Assembly: GCA_023014335.1 (NCBI GenBank)
Contig: JAECYW010000011.1
Coordinates: 2,328,320-2,392,319 of the forward strand
DNA length: 64,000 nt
Direction of reading: 5' to 3'
Source: Galerina marginata
Lineage: Eukaryota; Basidiomycota; Agaricomycetes; Agaricales; Galerinaceae
Shown here: positions 16,516 through 29,065 of the stretch, piece by piece
Layout: every line of letters starts with the position of its first letter
How positions within the stretch are numbered: the stretch's first letter is position 1
Position numbers and translations under genes: made by a program
The notes under the pieces: model-generated
Databases searched by the model: none
Told to the model about the DNA's origin: nothing
The model's input: only the letters and a program-made list of their open reading frames with translations

Positions 16516-19500
16516 TTAGTCGCTGTCAGTGTCCTCGGGTTTTGGACCTCCGTCGCTTAGCCATCGCAACTTCCTCAATCTTCTTCTCTCTTCCTGCGCC
16601 TTCATTTGGTTACGGGTTGGCTTCTTCTTTTTGCTAACAGGCTTCAAGGTCCCAGCATCCTCAGCTCCGCTGCCTGCAGGTGTACCGGCGGCAGATGCTA
16701 CGGGAGTTTGCAAGCGAGACCGGACAGGCGTGTTGGTACCGCTGCCTCGGGGAGACTTGGCTCCCAGGAAGGCATCCTCCACTACGGCAGCCTTTCCTTG
16801 AAGAGTTACACGCCCGTTGTCCACGTTCCATATCTCTGGGCCTGCGAGAAGGAATCTGTGAATAGACAGGTACAACAAAACAAGGAACGACTAACACAAA
16901 GAAGATACGAATTCGTGATTGTGAGAGATAATAACCTGAAGAGAAGGATTAGGCCATATAAAATATCAATTGCTAATGAAGAGCTTACCACGGCGCCGGA
17001 CCATTCTTTGATAGCCACGGCCAAACCACCAAGGGCTTCTCGGTCAAGGAAATTACTGGGTTCATCGAGGACACAAATCTGAATCAATTAGTCAGCATAG
17101 GATTATAGACGGACATCGGAAAAGGTACCTGAGGGTTGTTCCAAAGACAAGCAGCAATTACTAGCTTGATCTTTTGCCCTGTAAATTTACCATGGTTTTA
17201 GATGCGATCTACCTTGCATTCGTTCTTTTACTCGCCTCCAGAAAGACCGGAAATTTCATTGTACTGCGCGATATCACCATCGAGACCAATGTCTTCTAGA
17301 TGTTTTCTGACCAAGTGTGCCGATGTGTCGCGAGAGCCCGCTCCTTCGCGGGAAGACTCAAGGTCATCAAATTGTTGAACAAGTTTCGAAAAGCCCTTGT
17401 TAATGAGATCTTCGCGGCCAACCCAAGTGTTGTACCTGTGGTCAAGTCCTCGCCATTTGACCTCGTATTGGAAAGATTTTTTGAGTTTCTGACGACCCAT
17501 AATCATCTGAACACCCGCGGGTCAGGTCACACGCATTTTAAAAATCAAAAGCACAAACTTCAAGTTTTCGTTTGCTTCCATCTTTTCCAACCCATTCCTG
17601 GTCCATGACGGCTTGTTCTTCGGGAGTTAGAACACGTGTTGCCTTCTCCAGAAGTTCGCCTAGGCCATGTACAATGAGCAACGACCAAATCATCAGAAAA
17701 TGAGCACTGACGATCGTGTCCATCCTGGAAACGCCACTGAATGTAGCCAATTGGCGTTTTCTCCAAGTGTCGTTCTACGCCAAATGTTAGAATACACGTT
17801 GCGCTGCACAAAGGGTCATCAAGTACCTATGTGGTGGGTCGCATGCTGCGAGACATATCCTACACGCAAAGTAGGGTGCTTATAAACAGTTCCTTCTTGT
17901 GGGACCGTTTCTCCCTGAGTTGCAATCAGTACCAAAGCAGTCGATGCGAAGAGATATATCGCACAGTAAGTAGCTTGATCATTGTAGATTTTCCAGCACC
18001 GTTGGGTCCAACAACTCCTACACGACTACAGGACCTTGGGGTCAGGTTGCAGAAGAAGTAAACTAAACCGAAAAGCGCACCTTGAAAGAGACAGAGCACA
18101 GCTAACGTTATACAAACTAGGTTTATCCCGGCCAGGATATGTAAATGTACAGTTTGATAATTTTAAAATTGCCCGGGTGTTGCTTCGGACACCCATAAGG
18201 GAACCGGGGGGCGGGAATGAGAATTTCACAGAAGTGGCTGCCAGAGTATAATACGATTTAGCTTCGGGGTGCTTCTCCACGAATGATGAAAGGTTTCCGG
18301 GATAGTATACAAGCTATATTAAGAACACCATTTGGTAAATGCTAGATGGAACTGAAGATCATGACGGTGCTTACTTTCTTCGTTTCGTAATGTATGATAT
18401 CTGTCGTGATGTTATCCAAAAATCTATATGCAGTTAAGTCTCATAATTTAGATAAAACATAACACTGTGCTCACCCAGAGTCGTGACTGACGATTAAGCA
18501 AGTAACATTTTTTTGCGCCCTCAGATAATCCTCGAGCCATTTCACAGAATTTCTGTCCAACTACTCACATTAACAACAGTAAGTAGGGGTGGTGGTATAT
18601 GTACTCACGTGATTGGTAGGCTCATCAAGCAAAAGAAGGTCGGCATTGTAAAGCATGGCCCGTGCAAGTTCAAGCTTCATCTTCCATCCTCCCGACAGAC
18701 CACCAACAATGTCGGCTTGGCGAGCATCATCGAAGCCCACCTCGGCCAGCTGATCCCTGATTTTTGACCTGGGAACGCTTGCCAAAGCATTATCTAGGAT
18801 GGTCAGGAATGACAGATTAGGCCGATGAATCTCGGCTCAAATAACCGATAGAAACGCACCCGCTGCAATGAAATCCAAGACAGATAATGAGCCATCCTCG
18901 CCTTGTAAGGAATGTTCCACCATCACACATCGCAGTTGATCCTGAGGGGGGAAATTCTCTACCTTCCCGTCACGAAGTTGACGCATCAAGGTGGACTTTC
19001 CTGAACCATTAGTTCCCAGTATGCCATAGCGTCGACCACGGATAAGGCGGAGCGTAGTGTGGGAAAGAAGCAGCAATGCACCGTATGCCAAAGAGAAAAG
19101 TGTGTCGCAAAGCACTTCACCTTCTCCTGAATTGGCGCTCTTTTTCACTGCGTATTTAGACTACAACTGTCATTAACGAACTGCCGGAAAGACCGAAATG
19201 GTATACTTACCCTATCTATGGCCAAATAATGAGAGAGAACAGCAGTCGGCGAAGGCGGAGCTTTGAAAGGAATCAAGCCAGATGCTCATATATACGGCAA
19301 TGCAGCGATTCCAGGCCTTCTCATCCTGGTATTTGCGTGCAGACACGAGGTCTGCCACGAGGTCTGCCTGGAACACGAGTGAGGTTTCGAGACCTACGTA
19401 TTTTGGGCGCTTAGGTGCGTTGGGAGAGAAAATGGGCCCTGCAGATAATTCTTGGGGTAAAATTGTCTTCAAAGTGGCAAGAGCCTCGGATGCCTCGGCA

Positions 19501-20722
19501 GCAACATCTCGGTGAACTGGTGGAGGTCCAGAGGATGAAGCACCAGACTTCAAAAGTGTCTTGAGCGTGGTATCGGCAAATGCACGGACCTGTAAAAAGC
19601 AGATCAAGAAAGCTGCGCATGTACAGAGAGAAAAAAGTTACCTCAGGAAAGGCGGCCCCAGTCGCGATCTTTTGCACGCCATCTACCAACGGGCTGAGGT
19701 AAGTTGCGGCGACCGTTGGATCTCGGACAAGTTTCACAAGGTTCTCTACAACAACAACCGTGCGGCGCTGGACCTCCATACTTCTGTCGTTCAAAGCACG
19801 GAGCATCAAAGGTACGAGGACAGCAAGTGCAGGAGCTGTCACCTCAGCAACGAAAGTGGTACTAGATAAGGCCTTGATACAGGCCGGCACTGAGTCGGGA
19901 TCTGACATGCACTTGACTAAAACAGGAATATGGGGTGTGAGATCGGGGTTGGCAAGAGTGGTGCACAGAGACGTGGCACATTTGATGGCAGCAGATGAGA
20001 CCTATACAGCCATCAGTCAGTAAATCGGTCTGAGAAGAATATGAGAATATTAACCTCTTGCTTGGTGTCATGCATGGCTGCTTCAACCTTGGGCAACGTA
20101 GCTCCGAGCTCTGCGGCAACGGCGTCTCGGGCTGATGTGACAAATGACTTGAAAGATTCCAGGACGCCTACTTTCGTGCGCCATTTTCCATTCTCCAAGA
20201 TTGATTCCAACTGTCTGAAGACAACCCGGATTGATTCGGGTGGGAAGAGTTTTAAAATCGCCTTGACGGCTGCTGAAGCAGCGGTACGGACCACCTCGCC
20301 TTTATCCATGTAAAGGTCGAAGAGAATGGGAAGCGAAGGTAGAATGAGAGGCGCAATGGGAGCACCTAGAATTATGGCAAATGATTGAAAAGCAATGGCA
20401 GCGGATTCGCGCTCAAATCCGGACTTCTTGTTCATAGCATAATTATGCAAAGTTTTGAGAACTTGGAAATCTCTGTTCGATCGTTAGGGAAGAACGATAG
20501 AGGCAAGTTGGAAAAAATTACTCCAAGGACTGAGGTCCTAGCTTGGAGACCTCACGAGCGAGTCTATCGGCGGCAGCTTTTGCATCTATCGTTTCAATCA
20601 ATACTGAAGGGCAGACACGATAAGAGCGATTTCGAACCTGGTGCTGTTGGGGCGGCGCGGAGGGCCTCGAACAGAGGCGGAAATGATGACGGTGATGCAT
20701 CGGGCATGGCAACTGGGGACAT
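16516..20722 (-). CDS. NEW1: ABCF ATPase of the eEF3/New1 (Elf1) type
   Basis: Fungal eEF3 and New1 are ribosome-associated ATPases; New1 acts in translation termination, and its fission yeast relative Elf1 was linked to mRNA export. Start MSPVAMPDASPSS at 20722. Order: HEAT repeats (ERESAAIAFQSFAIILG; PDSVPACIKALSSTTFVAEV); NBD1 with Walker A GTNGSGKST, signature LSGGWKMKLELARA and Walker B LLLLDEPTNH; NBD2 with Walker A GPNGAGKST; an inserted chromodomain-like segment (FQYEVKWRGLDHRYNTWVGR); signature SGLSGGE and DEPSNFLDREAL. The tail lacks the long eEF3 Lys block and ends with KKKPTRNQMKAQEERRRLRK and a DTDSD terminus, which I associate with New1/Elf1. Near 19212-19245, before NBD1, the frame is interrupted: the family-like AVLSHYLAIDR is one base out and a TAG lies in the uncorrected frame. 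Confidence 0.88.
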
Positions 20723-21455
20723 CTAGTGGAGGAGGTATACAATGCGTTTCCGGAAGAAAGAGACCAAGATTACAGATTTGCTGTCGATGCAAATTAGTTC
20801 TAGTTGTAGGGTAAATTCTATGACTTGGAGAATTATGGGATTTGTGAGAGAGTAGGCTTGATTCCAAATTAATGCGTAGAAAGCTGGGTTACAAGGGCAC
20901 TGTAAAGATACAGGCCGGTCTAAGGAGAAGGAAGAAGATGAAAACGAATGCACCGCCGCACTGGCACTACAAAACTTTCAAGATGCACGTGCCCCACGCC
21001 TTGATCATCGGATTGGTCTATCTTTAGCTCTGTGCCCACCATGATTTACGACTGCAGCGGCCAATGCTCAGATTTTAGTATAGGTCTGCATATCAGCCCC
21101 TCCATCCTCCTGTCGAAAAACCGGTCGGTCATAGCTACCAATCTGGCTCAAGATCTAGAAGAACGTCATCGACAAGCCTCTGTTACTTAGGCAGATTGCG
21201 ATCCATGTCATAGTTGCAACGACTCGAACTCTTACCCTTAATATGGATTCGCTCTCTCCTTCTAATTTTTGAGGTGATCCCATATCGACTATTATGCCCC
21301 TTTTCAGACTCACTAACCCCTTCAATTACCCCTATTTCTCTAATTCACGGTATTCTCCTTTCCGACCAATTACTTCAAGTTGGGTTTAAAGAGGTCTCTG
21401 CTGCATTTAAAGGATAGAGAGTTGAAGATTTCCTGCCCAGAACAGCATTACGACT
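20723..21455. other. Divergent promoter region, 730 bp
   Basis: Lies between the ABCF gene and the small membrane protein gene. The plus-strand side (about 21230-21370) is CT-rich. No gene is supported. Confidence 0.5.
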
Positions 21456-22383
21456 ATGCACATCAACCTACCCCTCGTCATAGGCTTGGCGTCAGGCTTT
21501 GCGTTGGTGAATTACCTCCTTGTGTTGACCTGGTGTTTTTGCAAGCGGAGAAAAGGCCCAGACCACGAGCAAGCAAATCTGCACCGACATGAACACACAA
21601 CATTCATTGCTGAGACGGAATCGCCTACGACTCAAATTGGACACACAGTCGCTCCCATCTGAAAAATACGACCGATACCCAGGTTCCTCGCGGCGCTATT
21701 CACCAATGGGCCAGAAGCATACAGCCGTCTTCAAGTCCCTTAGAAGCCCTAGCGCTATCACAGCCTTTGAGAAGTCTGCTCGGCCCGCCAACGACGATGG
21801 GCATCGGTTATGCTGCTTCAACACGCTCCGACGACAGCAGCGTCTATTTATTCCACAGTCTCAGGCTCCGAGACACCTGCACGACGAACTTTTACTTTCC
21901 TATCCGGCCCCAAACGCCATTCCTACCTACCAAATAACCACGCAAGGTTACTCTATCATGGATCCGCTTGCGAACGGGACTACGCCTCTTCGTCAATTGA
22001 CGTCAAGGCACCGACTTTCTGTCATCGAGGAGCTAGCTCCCGAAACTTATGATAGAAAGCGACGAAGCGAATATCCTCCCAGTGCTACATCGATATCCGA
22101 TGCTCTGCAGGTTTCTCAACCCGCCCTCAAACAATCGACTGATTTGGTCCATTCGTATCATCTGAGGTCTTCCTTGGCGTTGCCTCCAACCGTGGCGCGA
22201 CAATATCGGCGACCGTCATATTTACCCTCACCGTACTCATCCTCCCCTAAGATAGTTGGGACTACTTTAGATCTTTGCGCTCTCGAAGCTTGTTTGTTAA
22301 ACCTGTGTTTGAATGCTGATGATGGAAGTATTTTTATTTCTAGTCGTTTTGTACAAGACTTGCAATTGTATTACAAATTGTAA
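21456..22383 (+). CDS. Hypothetical single-pass membrane protein, frame uncertain
   Basis: I do not recognise this gene. The ATG at 21456 opens MHINLPLVIGLASGFALVNY, one clear transmembrane helix, followed by a basic stop-transfer CKRRKG, and stays open to 21662. A second open frame from 21589 runs to a stop at 22381-22383 and includes RLSVIEELAPETYDRKRRSE, while the 21456 frame reopens at 21810-22052 (STVSGSETPARRTFTF). These Ser/Pro-rich pieces look like one cytoplasmic tail read in more than one frame, as if single-base insertions or an unusual 35-nt intron (21649-21683) interrupt it. The span is a best guess; the first 68 codons are the firmest part. Confidence 0.4.
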
Positions 22384-22434
22384 GTAGGTCCCAATGGAGA
22401 TACAGTATCCAGATATCATCCTCTGTACGGTAAT

Positions 22435-24497
22435 TTAATCCTCTTCAGGATAATCAACTTTATCATAAAGGCGGAGTGTTTCGTTCCAGTCTCTTTTCCT
22501 TCGCCTCTTGATTGAGAAGTACCTCGCCTTGCTGTCCCAGTTGCTCCGTATCCGTCCCTTTTCTTTCCCACCAACCTGAGAGAAGTAAATTTCAGGGTCC
22601 TTTGGCAGATTTAGTTTCGGTCACGGCAAGGGTCATGACGCGTGAATGCAAATCTTTCCTGACATCGTTCATTTTCTTCAATGTCAATTTCCCAACACGA
22701 AGGAGCCGCAAAAGAGCAACGAAGGCACGGAACGCAGCCACGGCAGTCTTCGAACCAGCGCAGCGTCATCCACATGAACGCAGGAACGAAGAAAAAGGTT
22801 ATGACTGCGAAAGGCCATGTCAAAGCAACTGTGAGTATCCAGACGCAGATACCTGACATCAGGCCATATATCAGTTTATACTGGGCAATCTCGTCCCAGG
22901 TATCAAAAATTGGGCCCGTCTTCTTGAAGTTGTGGACTGCATAAAATGATGTGATAAAAATTGGGAGCCAGAGGGCCAATCCGGGTAGAGATATCGTGAG
23001 CAAGCATAATGACCAGATAAACCGAACGATAAGGCGCGAAAGTATAGTGCGGCGAGGAAGAGGACGCCTTATACGGTCGTCCTTGATCGACCATTTTGCC
23101 AGCTGGTCTTGGTAGGCCTGTGGTCGCATTAGAATCAATGATGAAATAAGGAAAGAAAGGAGCAACAACCTTCAAATCTCGTCGCAATGTCTCAAGTTCA
23201 AGCAATTCTGCTTCCTTTATTTCGGGTAATTGCTCCTTGGGTGACTTGAAGACCTCAAGAAATGCACGAGCAATCCGTACGTGATCGCCAAGACTCATCA
23301 TTGTTCCAAGAGGAGCGTACATTCGGGCGGAGAGTTTTGCTGTTCGAATGAGGTCCCAGGAGGGCGAGTCAAAAGTGCCGCTACCTAATTTTCTCATGTA
23401 TTTGCGACGTGAGTCCACGAACATGGGCAAAATCGACTGGAGCGAGTAATTCTGGATTGTTCTGACAAACTATCAGTATTTGCTAAGGCATTGCATCGGG
23501 ACTAACCAACCTTGGGTGTAAAAATCAAGGGAGCATGGAACGTCACCAAAACATCGGAGCGGAAGTGTTGTCGATGCCTTAAAATTACAGGTGCATTTTA
23601 GTTGAAGTGAACCAATAGCCAATTTCAGGATTCATCGCACATGTAAGTAATGGAACATGTCAAGACAGTTATCTCGAAATTGGGATTATCTCGGTTTCTT
23701 GACAAGATATCCGAAACCAGCCGGGCCACTAGGGGAATACGTATGTAAATTTAATTTGAGCCAAGAGACTGAGATGCTACAAACCTCCTGTTTTAAGTGG
23801 AGCAATGGTGGGATGATAACGGCTCATGCCTTCAGGGAAAAGGCAAGCAGCATCACCAAGTTCGAGTGCCTTCGGGTATGTTGTCATCCTCATTGTCAAT
23901 TCAACAGAAGTGGAATTCGAACGGACCAGCATAAGGCTTTCCATGACATCTGTATTATCAGCAGTTCCGTCCACGTAATCTTTCCTTCTCTTGATGGGTA
24001 CAGTGCCAGCAGATTCGATGAGCCAGCTAGTGAAGGTTCGACGGCCGAACTGAGTCGCTTTCGCGGTTAAACGGAGTAAATTCCGTTTCTGAAGCTGAAT
24101 GTAAGTGGAAGCAATTACGAGTCCTCCTTGCAAAGCATACATGAGTTGGAATAGAGGTTACAAGAAGGCTAAAAGTAATGAGTACACTATTAAAAAAGAG
24201 AAATAGATGGAACTTACAGTGCATCTGTCAGTGAATTGCTATGGTTCGCACAGACAATGCTATGGCGCGAGATGTCAAGGGGAAGAAGGCGTTTTCCCAT
24301 AGGAACTCGTACCAGGGTCTTCCATTCTCTGGTATAAGGTCGGTATTTTCGATAACAATGGTTCCATAGAAAATCTTCAGGACAAATCTGAAGAGAAGTC
24401 TAGAGGAGCAGAACATTCAGCTCCACATGGGGTGAAGGAGGTCAATGAGGTACCGAATCAAGGCATACGACCAAGGCGTTGGTGTTCCTTGAGGCAT
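22435..24497 (-). CDS. SCT1: Glycerol-3-phosphate acyltransferase (Sct1/Gpt2 type)
   Basis: This ER enzyme puts the first acyl chain on glycerol-3-phosphate to make lysophosphatidate. Start MPQGTPTPWSYALIR at 24497; exon 1 ends at 24454, then LLFRFVLKIFYGTIVIENTD. The PlsC-type domain includes FPEGMSRYHPTIAPLKTG (motif III region) and a long Arg/Thr segment before it. Two or three C-terminal membrane spans follow (LCLLTISLPGLALWLPIFIT; ILTVALTWPFAVITFFFVPA). The C-terminus needs two single-base corrections: near 22745 (gac-t-gcc) to continue as AVAAFRAFVALLRLLRVGK, and near 22610 (act-aa-a-t) to continue as NLPKDPEIYFSQVGGKEKG and RRRKRDWNETLRLYD, ending VDYPEED at 22435. Uncorrected, the frame ends at 22611. 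It is divergent from RRP12 with about 250 bp between starts. Confidence 0.87.
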
Positions 24498-24746
24498 CCC
24501 TTCTTGAGAGAGAGGGCGTGGACCGCCAATTCCGAGGCCTTCGTGAATGGTGGTGGACACTGGAAGGTGGAAGGGCCAGGCCAGGCCAGGAAGTAAAGCG
24601 GGCCCTTACCTACCTTTTCGGGTAGTCATCCTACGCGATCGACATGCAGAATTCGAGCTGACTAAGCAATTTTTTTGAGATCTACATCATGGGGGCTGGC
24701 GGCTCGATTTGAATTCTTCATTCCATTACCTGAATCCCTTGAAAAA

Positions 24747-27700
24747 ATGGAGGAAGCTTTGGCAAAAATCCGCCCACATACGTCTTCATCGCTTGCCCAC
24801 CAGAAAACCCCAGCAAACCTTCTGATCGCACTGGAATCCACTTTCAAAGAGCAAAGCAAGGAGGCGACATCAACGGCATATTTTGCGGCTCTCTTAACCA
24901 CATTGGATGGGACGATCCAGAAAAAGGATATTTCTCTTGAAGATGGGGCCATCCTTCCAGCAGAACTTTACCTATTGGCTCTGGTGGCTCCATTTGTGCC
25001 ATCGCCAATTATCCGTTCAAACCTCAATACGCTGCTCTCCTTGACTGCACCATTATTCATAGGTCTGAATCAACATGCACCCGCTTTGCGATCACAGCTC
25101 TCTCTGTACCATGTGATATTCCAATCCCTTGATCGGTCTCAGCTCGACGTTCAAGGCATTCGGCAGACCTTTGCCTCGATTTTACAGATGTGCATTGACC
25201 CTCGACCCAAGGTGCGCAAGAAGGCGGCTAGATGTAGTCAAGGACCTTCTAGCAAGCCCACCTCCCCCCTTGCTTCGTCATCCATGTGCTGGGAGAGTCG
25301 GTGAATGGGTGCTAAATACTCTTTCTGAGGTAAATGCTGGGCCTTTCGGCAAGGGCAAATCTGCCAAACATGCTTCCGCCCCTGGGGCCGAAGTCGCGAT
25401 ACACGTCCTCGCCTTTCTACGGCCCGTGCTCCCATTTCTTCTGCCCGAGGTATAACTTCCCTGCATTGTTATTCTTCATCTCATCTAGCTTTGTTACAGA
25501 CAATTCCTTCCATCACAAACATCCTCCTTACCTTGCCTCGTCTTGGGAATACTTACCTTTCCCAGTCTTCCTACTCTGTTATGTCGGAAATCTTCGAAAT
25601 TTCGGTAGAAGACGTCTCGAGCAACGTTGGAGGACAACTATCTGAAGTGTTGAAAGTTGTATTATCTTCACCTCCTTCGAAGTCCGATTCCACACTTTCC
25701 GCAAGCTGGGTAAAGGTATTGGGAGGTGCTTTAGTTGCCTATAACACCATTGAGCCGGCCCAAAGTTCGAAGGATCTGGGAAAGGTTTGGAAAAGTGTAT
25801 GGAATTTTTTGGATTCCCCCGAATCAGCAACTCACAGAGCAACGGCGCAAGCTCTATCTGCGATCTCCAGCTGTTTCTCCGCCTCGCTGATTTTGACCGC
25901 ACTTGCGGACCAGGAAGGATCCTCTGTGATCAGAAAGATTGTCTCGCAAATTACAAATGCTCTCGATTCTTTGCACTACACTCGCTCAATACCAGATATA
26001 CTTTCGGTCATTTCTTCCTTGATCACGAATCTCCAGGTTCAGGGCATCGAAAACATCGCCAACAGCTGCTGAAATTCTACTTACGCCTCTCATTGTCAGG
26101 ATTGGTGACCTGAGGACATCTAAAGGCTTTGAAAATAAAGAAGCAGCAGATTCCACTCTGTCGGTCGCCATGCGCATTATTGGCCCCGAAGTTCTATTGA
26201 AAGTCTTACCTTTGAACTTGGAGCCCACTGAACGGTACTATTCAACTTAAAGCACAGTGAAAGCCAAACTGACTCCCATTTTTATTTTCAAGGGCCTCTG
26301 GAGCACAACCGCGAGCTTTCTTGCTTCCGCTACTGGCTCAGCCTCATGCCTCCCCCCTCTCGCACTTTGTTTCATACTTTGTACCCTTGAGCGAAAGAAT
26401 GTTTGACTTGCAACAGAAAGCGGAGAGAGAGGAATCGCCAATCCGAAGCCAAGGTCTGGAGCGTTCTCGTCGGACAGATCTGGGCTGGGCTCTCGGGATA
26501 CTGCATCGGTACAGCGGACCTCAAGCAGGTGCTTAAACCCCAGTTTTAACATTAACTATTTCTCATTTTTGTCTCTAGTCCCTGAGTGCTGGATTTTCTC
26601 AGCTTCTATCACAACTCCTTTACGGGCAGCCAGATCTCCGATCGTCAATATTGAAAGCGCTGAAAATCATGGTCGATTCCAATCTTGTTATAGCAGAGGC
26701 ATCCGAGGAGGAGCTCGACCCCTCATCGACAACTCTCTCGCAACAAGAAGCCCAGGAAAACATCGCTTTCTTACATACACAGGTAGAAAGCTGGTTAGCA
26801 GTCTTATTCAATGTTTATGGCAGCGTTGGTCGGGATTCGCGGGGTTTAATCGGAGAGGTCATAGATTCATGGGCTTCCATTGCGGGAACTCAGGTCGGTC
26901 GGGTATGGTTATCAGCGGTCTTGCTTTTTACGATGCTCTGAACAGGAAATTCACAACGCATACCTAAAAGTCGTACAACTCTTCAAGACGAACTTATCAG
27001 CAGTCCAGAAAGCTCCCGTGTCTATGAATCCAGCTGGAGATATAGGCAACATGACTACCACATCACAAGACATCCTCATTCTTCTCCTACCGCACCTTCC
27101 AGCTCCTGATTCGAAGTCACTGTTCGAACTCACCCTGACGCCTGAAGTTCTTAGTTGCAATGACAACGGCGCCCAGAAGAGAGGATACAAGATACTAGCT
27201 AAGGTTGTAGAGAGCGGAAAAATCACTGTTGATGCGGAGCCCATTCTCAGGAAGCTGGACGACTTGACCGACGGCCTGACCCCTGCTGCTAAGAAGGTAA
27301 ATTGGAAATCCGACACTCAAGGCAACCCACTAACCCCTTCGTTTTAGGATCGGTTCAATCTTCTTGGTTCCTTGATTGGTCTACTTCCATCGACTTCTCT
27401 GCACGTCATTCCTTCGTTCATCCCAGAGGTCGTCCTAGGCACCAAGGAGCCGTCCGAAAAGGCGAGGACTGCTGCTTTTGACGCCATTCTTTCTATGGGA
27501 AAAAAAATGAGCGATGGAGGAACTGTCAAGAGAAGTATGGTGGATGGCATGGACGAAGATGGTGTTGAGGATGGTATGGCATATATTTAAATCTCTGATT
27601 GTGGCTGATGATTCTATTTTTAGCTGCTGCCAGTATCGAAGAGTTTATGACAATGATTGCTGGAGGTCTTGCTGGAGCAAGTCCCCATATGATCAGCGCC

Positions 27701-29004
27701 ACGGTTACAGCGATATCTCGACTGGTCTTCGAATTCAGAGGTGGTCTGTTACCTTCATTTCCAATTTACTGCCTGACCAGTTTTGGGCAGACACGATTTC
27801 ACCTAATATGCTAAACGAGATCTTTACGACCTTGCTGGTATTCTTGTCCTCCGCTAACCGAGAAATTGTAAAATCAATCCTGGGCTTCATAAAACTCGCT
27901 ATTCACACTCTCCCAGCCGACATTGTTCGACCACATCTGAAAGATCTCGTCCCTGCGTTATTAAACTGGTCGCATGATCACAAGAATCACTTTAAAGTGA
28001 AAGTTCGCCATATTTTCGAGCGAATGCTCAGGCGATTCAGTTGGGACGAGGTCTACTCTTGTGCAGGCGAAGAGGAGGCCGCCAAGGTTCTCGTCAACAT
28101 CAAAAAGCGCAAAGAAAGGGCTAAGCGCAAGAAGGCGAGCCAGGCAGAGGCTGACGGTGAGAATGACGAGGTTGGTGAATTTCTTGGCCTTTCACTATCC
28201 GTATCCGAACCAAGATTATATAGCCTACTCCTGCTAAAGCTATCACTGGAGATGCCTTCGAGGACGTACTTTACGGAAGTGAAAGTGAGCTCGACGATAG
28301 CGACGATGAGGCTACAGATGTAGCGCCTTCTGGATCCAAAAAAAAGAAGGAAGTACAAGGAGTTCTGTTACGATTAGATGACGACGAACCCATGGATCTG
28401 CTTCAAGGCGGTGCGGCTCGTGTAACAAGTATGTCTATTCCAAAAATTACCTGTCTTGTGTTGACAACTTTTACAGACCTGAAATCAAATCGTCGGAGAC
28501 AGCCTGGGCAAGATGCTTCTCACTTTAAGATGGATGAGGATTCCGGCAAGATGGTCATTGATGAAAGTTCTGACGAATGATGAAGCTGTTGCTGAAAACG
28601 CCGCCGATGTCGCTGGAACTGCCTACCGAGAAAGCATCACTTCAGTGGATGGCTTTACTCGTGGCCCCAATGGCAAAATCAAATTCAACAAAGATACCAA
28701 GAAGCGAAGAAGAGATGAAGGCGCAATCGAGGACGTCGAAATGGCTGATGTTGAGGAATCGGCCAGTAGTAGACCAAAAAAGGCGAAGAAAAGATCTGAA
28801 GTCAAACTCGGTCATGAGTTTAAAGCCAAGGTTCGTTTTAACGCCAGTATGGTACACACACACTTTGAAATCTGATTTTTACTCTAGAAAGCTGGTGGCG
28901 ATGTCAAAAAAGGAGGAGTTGATCCATACGCCTATCTGTCGCTTTCTCAGGCGGCTAAAAACGGTGGACGGGGGAAGAAGTTTGGTATTACAGGCAAACG
29001 ATAG
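24747..29004 (+). CDS. RRP12: RRP12-like ribosome biogenesis HEAT-repeat protein, four apparent frameshifts
   Basis: Rrp12 is a karyopherin-like nuclear factor for pre-40S and pre-60S maturation. Start MEEALAKIRPHTSSSLAHQK at 24747. HEAT and NUC173 regions follow, for example PAELYLLALVAPFVPSPIIR, SDSTLSASWVKVLGGALVAY, TPLIVRIGDLRTSKGF and NEIFTTLLVFLSSANREIVK. A Lys-rich nuclear tail (KKRKERAKRKK; DTKKRRRDEG) leads to the typical end AYLSLSQAAKNGGRGKKFG and the stop at 29002-29004. All splice junctions join cleanly, but single extra bases are needed to link conserved blocks near 25230 (KVRKKAA to DVVKDLLASPPPP), 26033 (LITNL to RFRASKTSPTAAE), 26431 (KAERE to NRQSEAKVWSVLVG) and 28577 (DESSDE to DEAVAENAAD). 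In all four the downstream frame is +1. It is convergent with PAC2 62 bp downstream. Confidence 0.92.
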
Positions 29005-29065
29005 CAATTTCTACTCTAGATTCGTTCACCTCGGCCATGATCTCTTTTTTTCGTTGATAGAATTT

